Positions 40,439 to 52,917 of a DNA stretch of 64,000 nt are shown one piece after another. The position numbers and the translations under genes are program-made. Source of the stretch: Tilletia caries (taxonomy: Eukaryota > Basidiomycota > Exobasidiomycetes > Tilletiales > Tilletiaceae); assembly GCA_032718865.1 (NCBI GenBank), contig JALUTQ010000005.1, positions 2,356,001 through 2,420,000 on the forward strand, given 5' to 3'. Under the pieces are notes generated by a model. It saw only the letters and a list, made by a program, of their open reading frames with translations. It did not search any database and was not told the origin of the DNA. Position 1 is the first letter of the stretch. Each line of letters opens with the position of its first letter.

Positions 40439-42642
40439 ATGTCGGCTCCATCAACTCCAAGCGGTCGAAGGGACCGCCCCAATTGGGCAAGCGCGAGCAC
40501 GCTCCTCAACCGCTCTCTCGATGCAGCGCGGGCCGCCGTAGTAGCCGAGGCCAACCTCAACGAGGCACAAGCCGCCCTCGCCGAATCCGAAAACGCCCTC
40601 GCGGAGAGGCAGCGTGCCCTGAACCTAGCTGAGCAAGAAGCGCTCCAAGCCGAGCAAGCGGCCGCTGAAGCCATGCGGAGAGCGGCGGAGAGACGAGCGT
40701 TGGCGCGAGAGAGGGAAGCTGAGGTGTGGGAAGAAGAAGATGCCAAGGCTGATGCGATCGCTGATGTAGAGGAGAAGCGGGCAGAATACGAACGGTGGGA
40801 GGCGGAGGTTAGGCAGACGCTTGGTGCAGCGGAAGTTGTGGTCGGCGTGGGTCCATCGACCACATCGGCTCAGGGTCACGAGAATGGAGACGAGCGTGAG
40901 TATCGACTATATGCAGCATGTATTGAGCCAAAGCGACCGGTACCCATGCTGATTGTCTCTGCTGACTTTTGATCTGCACAGCACAACCGAACCCGCATCA
41001 AGATGGCTCATCAAGCGAGCGAGGCGATAGAAGCAACGGCGCGTCTTCCTTCTTTTCAGCACTCGCCAACCGCCTGTCCGGACACATATCAGGTCATCAA
41101 GGCAGCGTCGAAGAACGGAGTACGGGGGGTCGACGAGTTCTACAGCCTCTTCCGATTCTGCGACCCTCAAGCGGCGGCCCGGCTCGGCAGGACAGCGGAG
41201 AAATGCGACGGGCTAGCAGCTTGGCACCGGGACTTACTTCGCTTGTCCGTCGAAGCTCTTCCGGTCCGACGCCAGCCTCCTCGTCCAGTGTTGGGCAGCT
41301 GAGCGCGTCGATCCGTGGACCGCTGCGACCTCTGGGCTGGCGTTCCTCCACCGTGTCAGCTACTGCCCTGGCGGGCCGCGTGGTGCAGAATACCACCTCG
41401 ACGACAGTAGGTGCGGCCCCCGAAACGACTAGCTCTGCTTCTGGACCGGCTGTTCCTGCCCCCAGCTCCGCTCGGACCTTCGCATCGTCAGTGGAGGTCG
41501 AGATGGCTCAGATCCGGCCAAGTCCGGTCATCCAAGACCTTCAACCAACCACGCGCAGCAACAGCTACCCAATCGACAGCAGTCGTACGCAGCAAGCCGA
41601 TTTTTCAGTGGACATCCCCATCCTCCGAAACACACCTCAGCAGGAACGAGGAGCTGAGAAGAACAAGACGACGGGCGCTCAAGACGAACGAGGCGAGGAT
41701 GGGCAGCCACCGACGAAGAAGGCGAAGACTCAAGACTTTGCTGGACGGGGAGGGGACTCAGCTCAGGCTGGCGCACGATCGACATCGGGACCATCTTCGT
41801 CACGCTTCCACGTCCGCTTGAACTCCTCCAGTCCTGATCCTGCGACGACGACTTCCCCAGCTCCCGGCACGGGCGCGGCGGCTTCGCGCTTCCACATGCG
41901 ACTGCGCTCATCCAGCCCTGATGCTGGCGCGACTTCGACGCCTCAACCTACAGGCTCAGTCCGCGGCGGTGGCGCTGGTAGTAGCAAGGTCGCTGCTGCA
42001 GCTGCTTCTCACCACTCGCGAGATCTTCGTCCATCCGAGCTTCATCATGGAGCAAGCCACGCGCGCACCTGCTCCTCCTGTGGCACACACACCACGAGCA
42101 CATGGAGGCGCACACCTGTCATGGCCGCCGCCGGCCGCCTTGTCGGGGCTACGGAGAATGCTGAAGATGGCGAGGACGGGAGCGTTGGTGCGGGTGAAGG
42201 CGGAGGGGATGGACACAGACCGTGGCTGTGCCAGGCATGCTATATGCGCGCTTGGCGGGCGCTCCTGGTAGCTCAGACTCATCAGGATCAGGATCAAGGT
42301 CAAGGTCACGATCAAGCTCAGGCTCAGGCGGGACCATCGGCTGCTTCCCAGAGTGACACGATACAGCAACAGGGCACGGACGAGGAGACTCCGTCGAAGG
42401 CTGGGAAGAGCTCCGGCCACACTCATGTCCGGGCTCAAGAGACGACGAAGGAAGGCAAACATAAGGCACAGAAGGACAAGGAGCGAGAAGGCGATGGCGG
42501 TGCTGGTGGGGGAGGATCTACTTCCGCTGAGCGCGACGAGAATGAGGACTGGAACTGGGCTATCAATCGAGATGAGCTCGAGATGAGCTCGGAGGAGGAG
42601 GACGATGATGATGATGACGACGACGGCGACGGCGACGACTGA
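40439..42642 (+). CDS. coiled-coil protein with an atypical GATA-like zinc finger
   Basis: Two exons (40439-40895, 40982-42642) give 705 residues. Residues about 25-135 are an Ala/Glu/Arg-rich coiled coil. A long Ser/Pro/Gly-rich region contains two near-repeats (SRFHVRLNSSSPDP and SRFHMRLRSSSPDA). Near residues 510-575 the pattern CSSCGTHTTSTWRRTP followed after about 45 residues by LCQACYMRAWR resembles a GATA finger (CxxC...TxxWRR...LCxAC), but with a much longer loop than the usual 17-20 residues. A Gln/Asp repeat (DQDQGQGHDQAQAQ) and a C-terminal acidic run of Asp/Glu follow. I infer a nuclear DNA-binding or chromatin protein. Whether the finger folds is uncertain. Confidence 0.7.
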
Positions 42643-43002
42643 GCTGGAATGAGCACCGAAGACCGAACCTGCAATGCTGACAAGACGCGACGGAGAACCA
42701 GACGCGAGCTTCTCTCTCTTTCCGTCTCTCCCTTTTCCTTTGCCTCTTGAGAAATTCACAAGATTCATCGGCTTGCCTCTGTGGATGAGATGACACCGTT
42801 CTGAGACTGTTTGTGGGTACATTCGGTGTGAGAACGGTTCGCGCAAGGGTTCAAGCCAAGGACTCCGGACTCGCCCCCCTTCTGAGCCACGACCACGAAC
42901 TGATCTTTCTCGTAAGTGGGCATCGAGTTCGTACATAAAGAAGTGTTCATTGCTGACTCTGCCTTCTTCTTCCCGGCAGTCCCCTTTCCTCCACCTCCCA
43001 CC

Positions 43003-43732
43003 ATGCGCACCACCTCCCTCTTCTCCCTCGCCCTCCTCGGCGCCGCCGCCACTCTCGTCCGCGCCCAGGACGAGCCCCAGCTCGATCCCAACGCGACCTG
43101 CCCGCAGGACGTCATCGACAAGGTCATTGTACCCTGCCAGGCACAGGTCTACAAGGAGGAAGCTGCCTTGCCCGGTGGGGCATGCAGCTCGAGCGACTGG
43201 AGCTGCATCTGCAGCTTGCAGCAGGGATTGATCTCTTGCTATGATCTCTGCACTGGCACGCAGCCGGCTGATCAGATCAGGTTCAACAAGCAGGAGTGTA
43301 ATGGTCAGCATGGTGTGCGCAACCAGCAGAATGGTGGATCGCTTGGGTACACCTTTGGCACCCTCACCACAACCCTGTCCGGCTAGTGAGTTTTTTGGCA
43401 CCCGCCTCGGGCTTAGCTTGTAATTCTTGCGCTTGCTGATCTCTTCTTCTCACTCTTTCTTCAGCACCTCGACCTCGGTCCCCGCTTCAGCTACCGAGAG
43501 TGCGGCTCAGCCCGGCTCTGCCACCACTGCCAGCACCATCACTACCACCACCAGCCCGGCCGCCTCCGCCAGCAACACCTCGACTTCCACCAGCATCACC
43601 ACGACCGCGCCCTCGTCGACGGGCACCAATGCCGCTGCCTATGGCGCTCAGCCTCCCAGTCGGTCCAGCATTGGCGCCGCTGTCAGCTTTGCTGGTCTTG
43701 TCGTTGGTGCCTTCATGGTGCTGGCCGCCTGA
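43003..43732 (+). CDS. CFEM-like GPI-anchored cell-surface protein
   Basis: Two exons (43003-43385, 43465-43732) give 216 residues. There is a signal peptide (MRTTSLFSLALLGAAATLVRA), then a domain with eight cysteines (CPQD, PCQAQ, ACSSSDWSCIC, SCYDLC, ECNG) in CFEM-like order. A Ser/Thr/Ala-rich stalk likely to be O-glycosylated follows, and then a C-terminal hydrophobic tail (AAVSFAGLVVGAFMVLAA) typical of a GPI signal. CFEM proteins act at the fungal cell surface, for example in heme binding or host contact. The intron lies exactly between the Cys domain and the stalk. The exact CFEM consensus should be tested, since the spacing after the fifth Cys is not canonical. Confidence 0.78.
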
Positions 43733-44005
43733 AGTGTCCAACACACCCTACCCTACTCTCTCGGACAATCGCTCTTAGCCTCAAGCTTTGATCATCTCGC
43801 TCTCAGTCTGTTCGCCCCATTCTCGCCGGGCAAGACTTCTCATTCTCTCTCTCTCTCGCTCCTACGCTCCTTTCCACCCCTAACCGCCCTGCTCTCCTTT
43901 ATTCCGGACGCTCGCCTGCTTCTCCTCTCTCCATTCTGTACTCGTCACTCCCACTGGACATTGGGGTCATCTCCGCAAATGGGATCTTATTTCTTTTCTC
44001 TTTTC
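43733..44005. other. convergent 3' region
   Basis: No gene seen. Pyrimidine-rich, with a short TCTCTCTCTC run near 43846, between two convergent genes. Confidence 0.5.
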
Positions 44006-47000
44006 TACTGCTTCACCATGCCCGCGAAGATCCCGCCCTTCTTCGCGGCGAGCTCGCTTGGAGAACCGATTTCTACAATCCGCCCGGCATGCATCACCAC
44101 GATGCGATCGTCTAAAACGGACAAGGGATATGGGAGCATCAAGTGAGGGATCTGGTAAGTCAGAGTTGGTCAACTGGGACCCTCGTTAGCCTGGCGTCCT
44201 GACTCACAATCCATAACTGTCGATAGACGATGTGCGACGGTGATAAAAGTGGACGTCTTGTTCTGGCGCACCACTCGCTGAATCAAAGCGTCCGCCTTTT
44301 CACACAAGGAGGTCGAAACGTCGTCAACCTCTCGCAATTGAGTTTCGCACTTCAACCTATGGCACTCACCTCCGCAGACGCACTCGAAGTCGCCTCGTCC
44401 AAGATTACGATCGGCGCCGCTCGGAGGAGGGCCCGAGCCAGCGAGATGATCTGTGCCTCGCCCGCCGAGAAGTTCGTACCGCCCGACGCAACAGCGCTGT
44501 CGAGGTTCATCGCATGAGTAGTTGTCGGCTTCCTGATCCCTTCAGCGTTGTTGTCGTCGGAAGTAGAAGAGGAGGATGGCGCGAAAGCTTGCGATGGTTG
44601 GATCTGTCGAAGGATGTGCAACAACTCTTCGTCCGTGTGCTCCCCGGCAGGATCGAGATTGGACCGGATCGTCTGGATGAAGCAGGAGTGAAAGCACCTT
44701 CAGCAAGGGCGAGTGACCTATCAGAAAATAAGGCTAGACTTACACCGGAAAGTATGACAGGATCCTGCGGAACGAACGTGCATCGACTTCTCAGATCATG
44801 TAACGAGACTCGGGAGATGTCGAGTCCGTCAATCAGGATCCGACCAGATTCGGGCACAACGGCTCCTAGCAGGCAGGAAATCAGTGTGCTCTTGCCGGAT
44901 CCGGTCTTTCCCACGATTGCGATCTGAAGGAAAAAGCCAAGAAACAGGTATTCAGCTCTGGCCATTGAGTTAAAGAAGGAGCTGCAGGAACTTACCTTCT
45001 CGCGAGGGTTGATGATGAGGTTGATGTCCTGCAGCACCAAAGGCGAGTGCTTGAGGTATCGCACATTGAGATCCTCGATCACGATCGTAGACTCCAAACT
45101 CGGCCAAGCAGCCGGAGCCCTACTTCTCGACGCGACTGCCGTGTCTGACGAAGGGCACCCTTCTTCCGGCTCCAGTCGTGCATACTCAGCCAGCCGCTCG
45201 ATGCTGGCCAGATTCCGATTGAGGTTCTTGACATCGTTGAGGAGGAAGTAGATGGCTTGCGTTAGTAATTGGGACGAGGCGATGAGCATGCCGGCCGAGC
45301 CTGAGGGGACGGCAGAGAGCAAGCCGAGGGTCGAGACGAGGAAGACAGCGATGCCTCCTCTAAAATTCCCCACCACCGAGCGCAAAGAAAGATTGAGAGT
45401 ATCAACAGCTTGAGTACTCTGCCAACGAAATTTGAGCGAACCGTGGGGAACTCACAGGATCTGAAAGCGGAAGCTGAGCCAGACTTCGATGGAACAGATA
45501 CACCACCACTGCGCGCTGACCACCTCCAGCGTCGTCGTGAGATTGCGGATGTACAATGGCTCGGCCCCAAAGGCCCGGATGGTCATCAAGCCTCGGACGG
45601 CTTCGCCAAAGACGGCGTAGAGGGGCGTCATCGAAGTCGCTTCAATCCTCTGCAGATCTGCGGGTGATGATTTTGAGCGGGCACATGTCGATGTCAGGCG
45701 CAGTCCAAGCAATACATCGCCGAACTTTGTACTTACCTCGCGTCGCAGCGAGGAAACCTCGAACTAAGTACGGTCCCAGAACCAGTCCAATCACACAGGG
45801 AAGTAGAAACCACGGGACTGAGGTAAAAGGACGGATTGTCAGCAATTCTCTACCTCAAGCACCAATCCGCGTACTCACCAATGTACCCGCAAATCAGCAA
45901 GAAGCTGAGAAGCGCAAAAGCGTTGTTGATAGTGTTCATCAACGTCTGAGGCAGCTCGACATCGGCCACGTTTTGGTCCGTGCTGAACCGATTCTGGATC
46001 TGGCCGGCACTGCGCCGTTCGAACCAGCGGAGAGAGGTGCCGAGCAGCGCACTGAAAGTCTGCTCGAAGATGAGTCGAGAGGCGCGGAAGGAGGTCCAAA
46101 AGAATAGGGCGACTTTCACTGCGTTCAGTGCGATGATGGACAACCCGATTCCGGCGTATATCTGCGGCGAGGACAAAAGTCATTGCGTGAGATTGGGTCG
46201 CAAATTCATAGTCAACTTCGGGACATCTACTCACCACAAGGTAATAGTCCTGAGAGTGTAGCGGATGCCTCCGCTGACCAGCTTCTCCCCAAAGCTTGAG
46301 CCAGAATTGCTCGCCGACTGAGATCACTCGGAAGACAACAGTTAGGAGGACGATTGCCGCCCAAATAAAGCCGGAACAGGCAGCAATGTAGAAGGCGGCG
46401 GTGCGCAGCTGCACTCGACCGGTCGCTCGTGCTTCCTTCTCGAACAGAAGCGTCGCTTCCTCTCGTTGGGGCTCCGCTTCGTCCTTCGATTCATCCTGAA
46501 TAAGGCCCTGAGTCGCGTCCTCGCTGGCTTCGCCCTTCTCGGCCTCCGGTAGACGGCCTCGGACAAGTGCAACATATTGAATGCGATCCTTCATGTCGTC
46601 CGCGGTACCCTGTGCAGCCACCGCGCCATGTTCCAACAGAACGATCCAAGATGCGAGGAAGGCGACACTGGCGACGTGGTGCGTCACCAAGACGATGGTT
46701 CGATCCTTCGCGAGGGGGCCTCCTAGCGCGTGTTTGACGAGATGCCGTTGGACATGGACGTCGACAGCCGCCAAGACGTCCTCAAGAAGGACGAACTCAG
46801 ATCGAGCGTACAGCGCTCGTGCCAGGGAGATCCGTGCCCGTTGTCCTCCGCTGACTGTCGCAGCACTGATCCGCGTAGCATCGCCCGAAGGCATGGCAGC
46901 CAGGTCCTCCACCAACGCACACGCCCGGATCGTCTCGTGGTATCGTTCCTCTTCGAACGCCGACGCGAACAGGATGTTGTCCCGGACGGAGACGCCGTCT

Positions 47001-50000
47001 TGAAGCCACGAAGTTTGTGACGCAAAGCTGATGTTGGATGTCTGACCCGCTGATAGATTGTCGAATTTGGGAAGATAGACGGTTCCCGACGTCCTAGGAA
47101 CTTCGCCTAGGATCGCACTCAGGAGGGTACTTTTCCCGGCGCCATTGGATCCGCAGACAATGCTCAAACCCGGTCTGAATTCGATCGAAATGTTGCTGAG
47201 GCCGAACTTGCCGGAGCCGTAGGAGAAGGACGCATCTTCCAGTCGCAACGATGACTTTGAAGGTATCCCTGCTGGATGGGGCTGACTTGTGTGCTTCAAG
47301 CTGGAGATTGTATCCTCCACCTCTTCCTCATCGAGAAAGGCTTCAAGACGTCGCACGCTGACGAGAGCTTGCAAGCCCAGGGTCAAGAAAGTGGGAATTA
47401 CGCCGAGAGGCGCACGCAGCATGTAGAAAAGGGTGATTCTGGAAAGTCATGAGCGCACAGTCAGTTGGTGGTTCTCGTAAAAGAAGCGCTCTGTGACGTA
47501 CGAGGTAAATGCGACGGAGACAGTCAGCTCCTTTTGAAGCACTGATGTGTAAAGGAAGAAGGACAGCAGCGTGACCAGAATGGGTATTGCGCTCCAAAGC
47601 AGCTCGAAGAGGAAGGAGTTGATCTTGCCTGGTGAGAAGAATGAGAGTGAGCAGGGCGACAAAATCTATCCGCAGTACTTCAGGTGCACACTCACATGCC
47701 AACAACCTCTTGAGCTCTTCATCTCGTGCATCCACCACCTTGGCTTTCCAGAACTGCTCCGTGGCCTGCAGCTTCAAGAACTTGACGGCTCCGATCAACT
47801 CGCTCATCAGGTTCAGGCGGACATCTCGATCTTCTGCGTAGAGGCGCTGCAGACGCATATTGCGCTGTCCGAGCAGGTAGTTGAGGGGTAAGGCGAGCAC
47901 TAAGACAGTGAGCCCTGCGAGAGCTGGCCAGCCGAGGATGAAGTAGAGGAATGTAGTTCTGTGTATGTTCGCAGACAGAGATGATGAGCATGGCCATAGC
48001 GAGACGTGTCTGTGATCACTTCAGGCCGATCCAGGGCAAGACCTCTGACAACTCACGCTATAATGACCTCGGCGGGCGCTCCGTAGAGCTGATGTAGGTC
48101 GCTAAGCATGAAAATGTCAGAATCTGTCGTATGAGAGCAAGAACAGGCAACCGAAGCACATACCATCCCATCCTTACAAGGTCATTGACCGCATTCGACA
48201 TGAGCTGAAAATCAAGGATGAGCGATCAGCGCACAGCATATGGAGCCATACTAGCCTCGTACATCGATTCTCTCACATTCATCAGCTTTCCGACATCTGC
48301 CCGCCCGTTGACGTCCGAGTCATCGGCAGTGTCGCCAGCCTCCAGCGGCTGCGTTTCTCGATCAGCTTCCTGCTCCGCAGCCAGTGTCAGATCAGCAGGG
48401 TCAAGTGACGCGTCCCCGACACCACGCTCTTCCGGACGGAGCGGTCCATCGGTTTCCGCGAACGTGGGGGATGGTGTCGATGCTCCTGAGGGTGAAGCGG
48501 AGCTTGTTGTAGCTGGAGCAATGCTGACATCCCTCCGCTTCAGAGCTTTTTCGAATAATTCTTGCACCAGCGTGATCCGTATCCGCAGTCCGACTTGACG
48601 CTGCATGACAGGGGATGTGAGAAGATTTTCCTTCAGCTTTTGCATCAGTTGCCATACGCACAGGGAGCGCCTTGCAACACTCACAGCGTGGTGGAAGTTC
48701 TGGAGTTCGCTCATGAAGCGGACAATTGTGAGGACAAGACCAACAACTGCCCAGATGAAGGCCTTCTGTCGAGGTGTCCATTCGTCATTGACAGAGTCCT
48801 CAGACCCTCCCCAAGTCTGCTCGTCAGAGGCTGCGATGGCGTCCAAGATCTGCTTCATGACAGCAGGACCAGCATAAGCCAAGCTGACGCCGACAACCTT
48901 GTACAATGCGTCGAGGGCGATGTCGTTCGCATTGGTCTTGAGCACTCGCGCGAGCAAGCCTCCCGGAAGCTTTCGAAATTTGGCGTACAGCAATCGAACG
49001 TCGTTGATGTCCCGAAGGCGCCACACGTCGGTGGCTTGGAGCGGACGGAGGAGGGCTAGGCGTTGGATCTGATTCATCCAGCGATAGGAGACGATGCCCC
49101 AGAGGGAAGCGTAGTCCTCGGGCGAAGTAGGGCAGTCTTCGTACACCTGTTCGAGAGCCTCTGCTTCCTCGACGACGAGCCCGCTCTCGAGTCGCTTGCG
49201 CTCGGATTTCGAAACGACGGCTTCATATCCGCCCGCCGACATAGGCGTGGATAGACCGATGACCACAAACCCGAAGCACAGGAAGAGGTCAAAGGTCGGG
49301 AAAGTCGGCAGGAACGCACCAGCAGCCATTTCAGGCAGATGGTCGAGGAGGCGCAACAGATCCACAGAGGCCAGAATTTGGACGAGGATCAGGAGAAAGT
49401 ATGGAGGTGTTTGGGGAGGATTTGCGATGACCAGGACAGTGACGATGATCTAGGGCAAAGCAGATATTTGAGCAAGAGCCAGGGCGGAAACAAAGGGAAC
49501 CGGTTGCTTACCCACGACAGCATCACTTCGAGTGAAGCTGCTGAGAAGTTTCCTGCTCCAACAGTTAGCCCCAGCTGTGTGGCTGAGCTGGCGGTCTCGA
49601 GAAAGGCGATGAGAAGCATTCCCATCGCCCGCCGTTGTTGTCGGACGAAGCCGATCGTCCCATCATCTTGGCCGTGTTCATCCTGGCCAGCCTGACTCGA
49701 GGACGAGCGAGCACGCTCCTTCAGCCGTCGCTCTCGCAATTCGACCGCTTCGTTCTCGGACACAAATGGCAGGAGGACCGCATAGATCCACCGAGACGCT
49801 CTTGGGGTGTCGTGATCCGCCGACGACCGTGAGTTGTTGAAGTAGGCTGCGACGATGACACCGGCAAAACCGATGGCCGCACCAGCGAGCCATGGAATCA
49901 GTACCGCTGTTGGAGGCGGGGCTGTGTCAATCGGGACAACAGCCTGTTGTATATTTCGAAGCAAGGTCTGCTGTACCTGCACGCCCATCACTTGGCCTTC

Positions 50001-50003
50001 CAT
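44006..50003 (-). CDS. full-length ABCC/MRP-type ABC transporter
   Basis: A multi-exon gene of about 6 kb; the first exon is 50003-49512 (ATG of MEGQVMGV), the second starts at 49449, and the last ends FAGMVKQ at 44006. An N-terminal hydrophobic region, MSD1 (to about 47.4 kb), NBD1 (about 47.25-46.6 kb), MSD2 (about 46.4-45.2 kb) and NBD2 (about 45.0-44.05 kb) are in the ABCC order. NBD1 has Walker A GSNGAGKST, signature VSGGQRARISLARAL and Walker B VLLEDVLAAVD. NBD2 has GKTGSGKST, FSAGEAQIISLARALL, VILDEATSS and the H-loop VAHRLST. The family exports conjugates and drugs across plasma or vacuolar membranes. The linker between NBD1 and MSD2 is acidic. About a dozen short introns; not every junction was resolved. 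Confidence 0.88.
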
Positions 50004-50584
50004 TCCAGGTCTTGAGTCTGTCCTGCCTTCCCTGATCAAGGAAAGGTCTCACACTGTATGTGCTTCGAAAGGCAATCATCAATCAAATCTGCTCGTCGAA
50101 ATACACCATCCTTCTTCTGCACCCTCCACTCACGATATCACTGACTGGGACCGGAAGGACAGGGCACCTGCTGGGACACGGGCGGCGAGAAATAATGAGA
50201 GGGTGCTTTTGGAAGTCTGAATCTGGGATCGCTGTTGGGGACTTGGGGTGTCGGCCGTCGGCTTCCAGTCGGATAAAAGGGTCGTCGATCCGTCGATGCC
50301 GTCGGCAAGTGCGGAGCAGTCGAGGGGGCAGAGGAAGGCGTCGGAGGCCGCGGGGCGCAAGGACATGATTCAGGAACGTGCCCTCGCCCTGACTACTGAC
50401 TATCTTGCGCACGAGGCCTTGGAGTCAATCTGGACGGTCCCGGGAATCTGAGGTCAGTTCGAGTGCGAGGTTGCCTCAAAAGCCGCCGACTGTCATCCAT
50501 CGGTCGGACGACACCCCTTTCGTTGCTCGCTCCTCCATCACAACGACTCGGGAAGGATTACCATTTACAGATAGAATATTCAGG
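50004..50584. promoter_or_regulatory. shared upstream region of the ABCC and 5'-nucleotidase genes
   Basis: The two genes diverge from this 581-bp stretch, which holds no supportable ORF, so a bidirectional promoter is possible. No clear TATA box was found on either side. Confidence 0.4.
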
Positions 50585-52816
50585 ATGCGATTGAGTCTAT
50601 TCGGTGTCGTCGCTCTCGCGGCCAGCGCCCTCGCCTGCCCCGGCGTTGATCACGGCAACGATGTCCGACCTCGATCTCAGCGCGGCGCAACCCAGCCCAG
50701 TGGTGGGACAAGTCAGATCCGCCCCTTGACATGGGGCGATGTCGTGGTCTTGTCTACGACAGATATTCACGGATGGTATCAAGGCCATCTCAAGGCTTCG
50801 GACCCAGAACCCAGCTTCTCAGGCGACTGGGGCGATTTCGCGTCCTTCGTCTCCCGCATGAGGTTCCAGGCCCTTCAGCGTGGCGTCGACCTTCTGCTCG
50901 TCGATGCTGGCGATCTCCACGACGGCGCTGGGCTGAGCGACGCGTTCCCGCCGGGTCAGGTCAATGGCCAGGTCTCCAACAAGTTCCATGCCATGGTCAA
51001 GTACGATGTCCTCGCCATTGGAAACCACGAGCTCTATGTCTACAACATTACGAGAGACATGTATGAGAACTTTGCCCCTTCGCAAGGAAACCGGTACCTC
51101 TCCTCCAACGTGAACATCACGATCGCAAAGAACGGTCAAAACGTCAGCGTTCCAGTCGGCCAGCGCTACGTCAAGTTCCGGACCAGCCACGGCCGCAAAG
51201 TGACCGCTTTCGGAACTCTGTTCGGGTTCACCGGAAATGCGGCCGGAACGACGGTCCAGCCCGCAGCGGCCATGGTCAACGAGACTTGGTTCCAGGAGGC
51301 TATCAAGGAAGAACCCGACTTCTTCCTCCTCGCCGGCCACGCTCCCGTCCGCACCGATAAGACGTTCCCCAACGTCATCGCCGCCATCCGCAAGCTTCAC
51401 CCAACAACGCCGTGCATCGTCGTCGGTGGCCACACCCACATTCGCGACGCTGTTAAGTACGAGAACAACGCGTATGGCATCGAGTCGGGACGGTACATGG
51501 AGACCGTCGGCTGGATGGCTTTCAACTTGACCAAGACGAAAAAACCGACGGCGACCTTGCCCCCGCTCCTGGACATCACTGTCGGTATCACGCTCCGCGC
51601 CACTCCCTCTGCCACACCCTCAGCGACGACTGCCGGCATCACAGGCTTTTCGCGCTCCTACATCGACGCCAACCGACGAAACTACGCCTTCCACGCCGGT
51701 CTCTCCTCCCCCGCCAAGCTCGACACCATCAAAGGCAAGCTCATCTCGGCTCAGATGGAACAGGTGGCTGATCGATGGAACCTGAGTGCCGTCTTCGGTG
51801 TTGCGCCCCAAGATTACTACCTGAACCGTGTTCCGGTGACCGATGACCACGCCCTGTTGAACTTGTTGGGCAACCAAGTTCTGCCGACTGTCATCTCCAC
51901 CTCGAACCCGGCGCGCGCCAATGTTCCCAATCTGGTCTTGGCCAACAGCGGCTCGCAGCGCTTCGACCTTTACGCAGGAAACTTCAGCAAGAACGACAAG
52001 TACATAGGTGAGTCTCTCTTCTTCCACGGAAAGAACTTCAATCTGTTCCTCAATCTGAATATCTCTTTCTTGCCTCTTCAGTTTCGCCCTTCCTCGATGC
52101 CTTCCTCTACCTCCAGGACGTCGAGTACCAATACGCCACTCAGATCCTCACCCAGCTGAACAACGAAGGCGCCTACCGTCGCTCCCTCGACGGCTCCGTC
52201 CACCCCGTCGACCGTTCGTCGACCGCAAGCTCGCACGAAGGCGAACAGTACGCCCGGGGCGACGTGGACCACATTTACAATGCATGGCGTAAGGAGCAAG
52301 TTGAGGCTGCGCGTGCGGATATCGAGCAGTTGGACAAGCGTGCGGCTACGACGCTCGGATATGTCACGAAAGGTACGAATACCTGAAAACTCCGAGAAAC
52401 TGGCTGCAGCTATCATAGTGCTGACTGTTTCCCTTTCCTAATCAACTCATTCATCGATCTTTAGACGACTTTGGAAGCGATGGCGATGACACTGTGGTAT
52501 GTATCGAGCAGTTCCCAACGTATGTCCGTTCTTCCCATTCAGGCTAACATGAATCTTGCCCTCTCCACAGCACACTGCCATCCCTTACGTTGACCAACCG
52601 GACTACGTCGGCTCACCCGTGACCGGCAACACGACCGCGGTCACCCCTACGACCAAGGTCGATGTCATCTTCGTCGACTTCATCGCCAAGCCCGTTGTCG
52701 ACATTCTCAATGGGCTGCAGAGCGCGGTCACGTACAACGTGGGCCAGGCGATCCCGTACAGCAGCCTGACGACGCAGGACCTGTACCCGCTGTTTGCCCA
52801 GGCCAAGTGGCAGTGA
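50585..52816 (+). CDS. secreted/vacuolar 5'-nucleotidase-like metallophosphoesterase
   Basis: Four exons (50585-52007, 52082-52372, 52465-52496, 52571-52816) give 663 residues. The first 17 residues (MRLSLFGVVALAASALA) are a signal peptide. The metal-binding motifs of the two-metal phosphoesterases are present in order: TTDIHGW near residue 59, DAGDLHD near 105, IGNHELY near 145, AGHAPV near 252 and GGHTHIRD near 282. The C-terminal domain (after residue 360) corresponds to the 5'-nucleotidase substrate-binding half. Many N-x-S/T sites fit secretion. The 32-nt third exon is short but needed for phase. Probable role: release of phosphate from nucleotides outside the cell or in the vacuole. Yeast YHR202W-type proteins are the closest family I can name. 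Confidence 0.85.
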
Positions 52817-52917
52817 TGCAGCGATACACATTCATTTATCCCATTGACTGCATATGTTGCGCCTATTAGAACGATTCCAATACTATTTTCATTGCTTTTT
52901 TGATCGAGGCTCTGGAC

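Noticed and set aside
41956..43401. Minus-strand ORF of 481 codons
   Set aside because: It runs antisense through the GATA-like and CFEM-like genes; no motifs, and the apparent hydrophobic stretches mirror acidic repeats.
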